Shown one piece after another: positions 63,789 to 64,000 of a DNA stretch of 64,000 nucleotides; the stretch's first letter is position 1; the number at the start of each line of letters is the position of its first letter. This stretch comes from Candidatus Brachythrix odensensis (GTDB lineage: Bacteria; Chloroflexota; Anaerolineae; J036; Brachytrichaceae), in contig JADKDT010000026.1 in assembly GCA_016714465.1 (NCBI GenBank), positions 62,001 to 126,000 on the forward strand, given 5' to 3'. Made by a program: the position numbers and the translations under genes. Below the pieces are notes generated by a model. The model saw only the letters and a program-made list of their open reading frames with translations, did not search any database and had not been told where the DNA came from.

Positions 63789-64000
63789 CTAGCTATCCGC
63801 CGTGCCATGCATGCCCTGGATGCCGATCAGGCATTCGATCATCCCGAGGTGCCGATTGTCGTGGGTCATCCAGGTTGCAATGATCGGGCCGATCCGGCCG
63901 TCGTGCCAGTGTTCGCCGTGCAGGCCCGCATAGACCCGGTGGAACGCCTCGTCGTCGATCGCGGCCACGGCCTGCTGGGCAAGGGCAAAGGCGCGCCGGG
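63789..64000 (-). CDS. DinB-like protein, C-terminal part (5' end outside window)
   Basis: The minus-strand frame is open from base 64000 to TAG 63789-63791. It reads EAFHRVYAGLHGEHWHDGRI, then TWMTHDNRHLGMIE, which holds the His-x3-His pair expected in the last helices of DinB four-helix metal-binding proteins. Family members include mycothiol- or bacillithiol-linked transferases. Only about 70 residues are in the window, so the call rests on this segment. Confidence 0.6.
   Translation of the reverse strand, partial: RRAFALAQQAVAAIDDEAFHRVYAGLHGEHWHDGRIGPIIATWMTHDNRHLGMIECLIGIQGMHGTADS

Overview
The window looks like a piece of a high-GC Chloroflexota genome, probably Anaerolineae-like. That is inference from several things seen together: secreted proteins with long Thr/Pro stalks, an archaeal/eukaryal-type prolyl-tRNA synthetase, an Ino1 plus CDP-alcohol transferase pair, a standalone B12-dependent mutase set, and many -10-like boxes lying 7-8 nt before start codons, which suggests leaderless mRNAs. 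No 16S rRNA or other decisive marker is present.

Layout. 1-714 is the end of a Cys-rich repeat surface protein, followed by very long hairpins. 1-9.8 kb is housekeeping: aldo/keto reductase, proS, a TolB-like lipoprotein, an M20 peptidase overlapping a methyltransferase, an SH3 protein and a DUF1206 membrane protein. 9.8-12 kb is a lipid-phosphate cluster (PAP2 remnant, DAG-kinase-like gene, intact PAP2). 13.1-20 kb is a coherent carbon-metabolism operon: a TetR regulator with a clear promoter and operator, a mutase whose active-site residues match isobutyryl-CoA rather than methylmalonyl-CoA mutase, its B12 subunit, a MeaB-type G protein, a ruined E1-alpha, an intact E1-beta and an E2. Together these would make and isomerise branched-chain acyl-CoAs from valine-type 2-oxoacids. 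20-34.4 kb holds a tandem DUF402 protein, Thr dehydratase, GT39-type glycosyltransferase, Mn-type SOD, ferredoxin, PhoU, FtsK, Ino1, CDP-alcohol transferase, tRNA-Leu(CAA), a beta-CASP nuclease, an ornithine cyclodeaminase homologue and an ankyrin protein. 34.5-42.4 kb holds an LLM oxidoreductase, a STAND-type ATPase, MutS2 and an AI-2E family permease.

43.075-54.045 kb appears to be an integrated island. A 15-bp direct repeat flanks it, and it sits at the very 3' end of a molybdopterin oxidoreductase gene. It carries a truncated serine recombinase at its left edge, two directly oriented copies of one IS3-family element (one missing its right end, one internally deleted) and, between them, a 7.7-kb gene for a giant secreted adhesin-like protein. 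54-64 kb holds a two-gene cassette with an AbiEii-like nucleotidyltransferase, a broken methyltransferase, a DUF362 plus NapH-like Fe-S pair behind a MerR-style promoter, a second Cys-rich repeat protein, a PT-rich secreted protein, a GNAT acetyltransferase and a partial DinB-like gene.

Two cautions run through the window. At least twelve genes are broken by one-base indels, most of them a missing G/C and often in a homopolymer, and there are several long poly-G/poly-C tracts. Many of these frameshifts may be consensus errors rather than real pseudogenes. The intergenic regions are also full of several families of dispersed palindromic repeats, which create many false ORFs.
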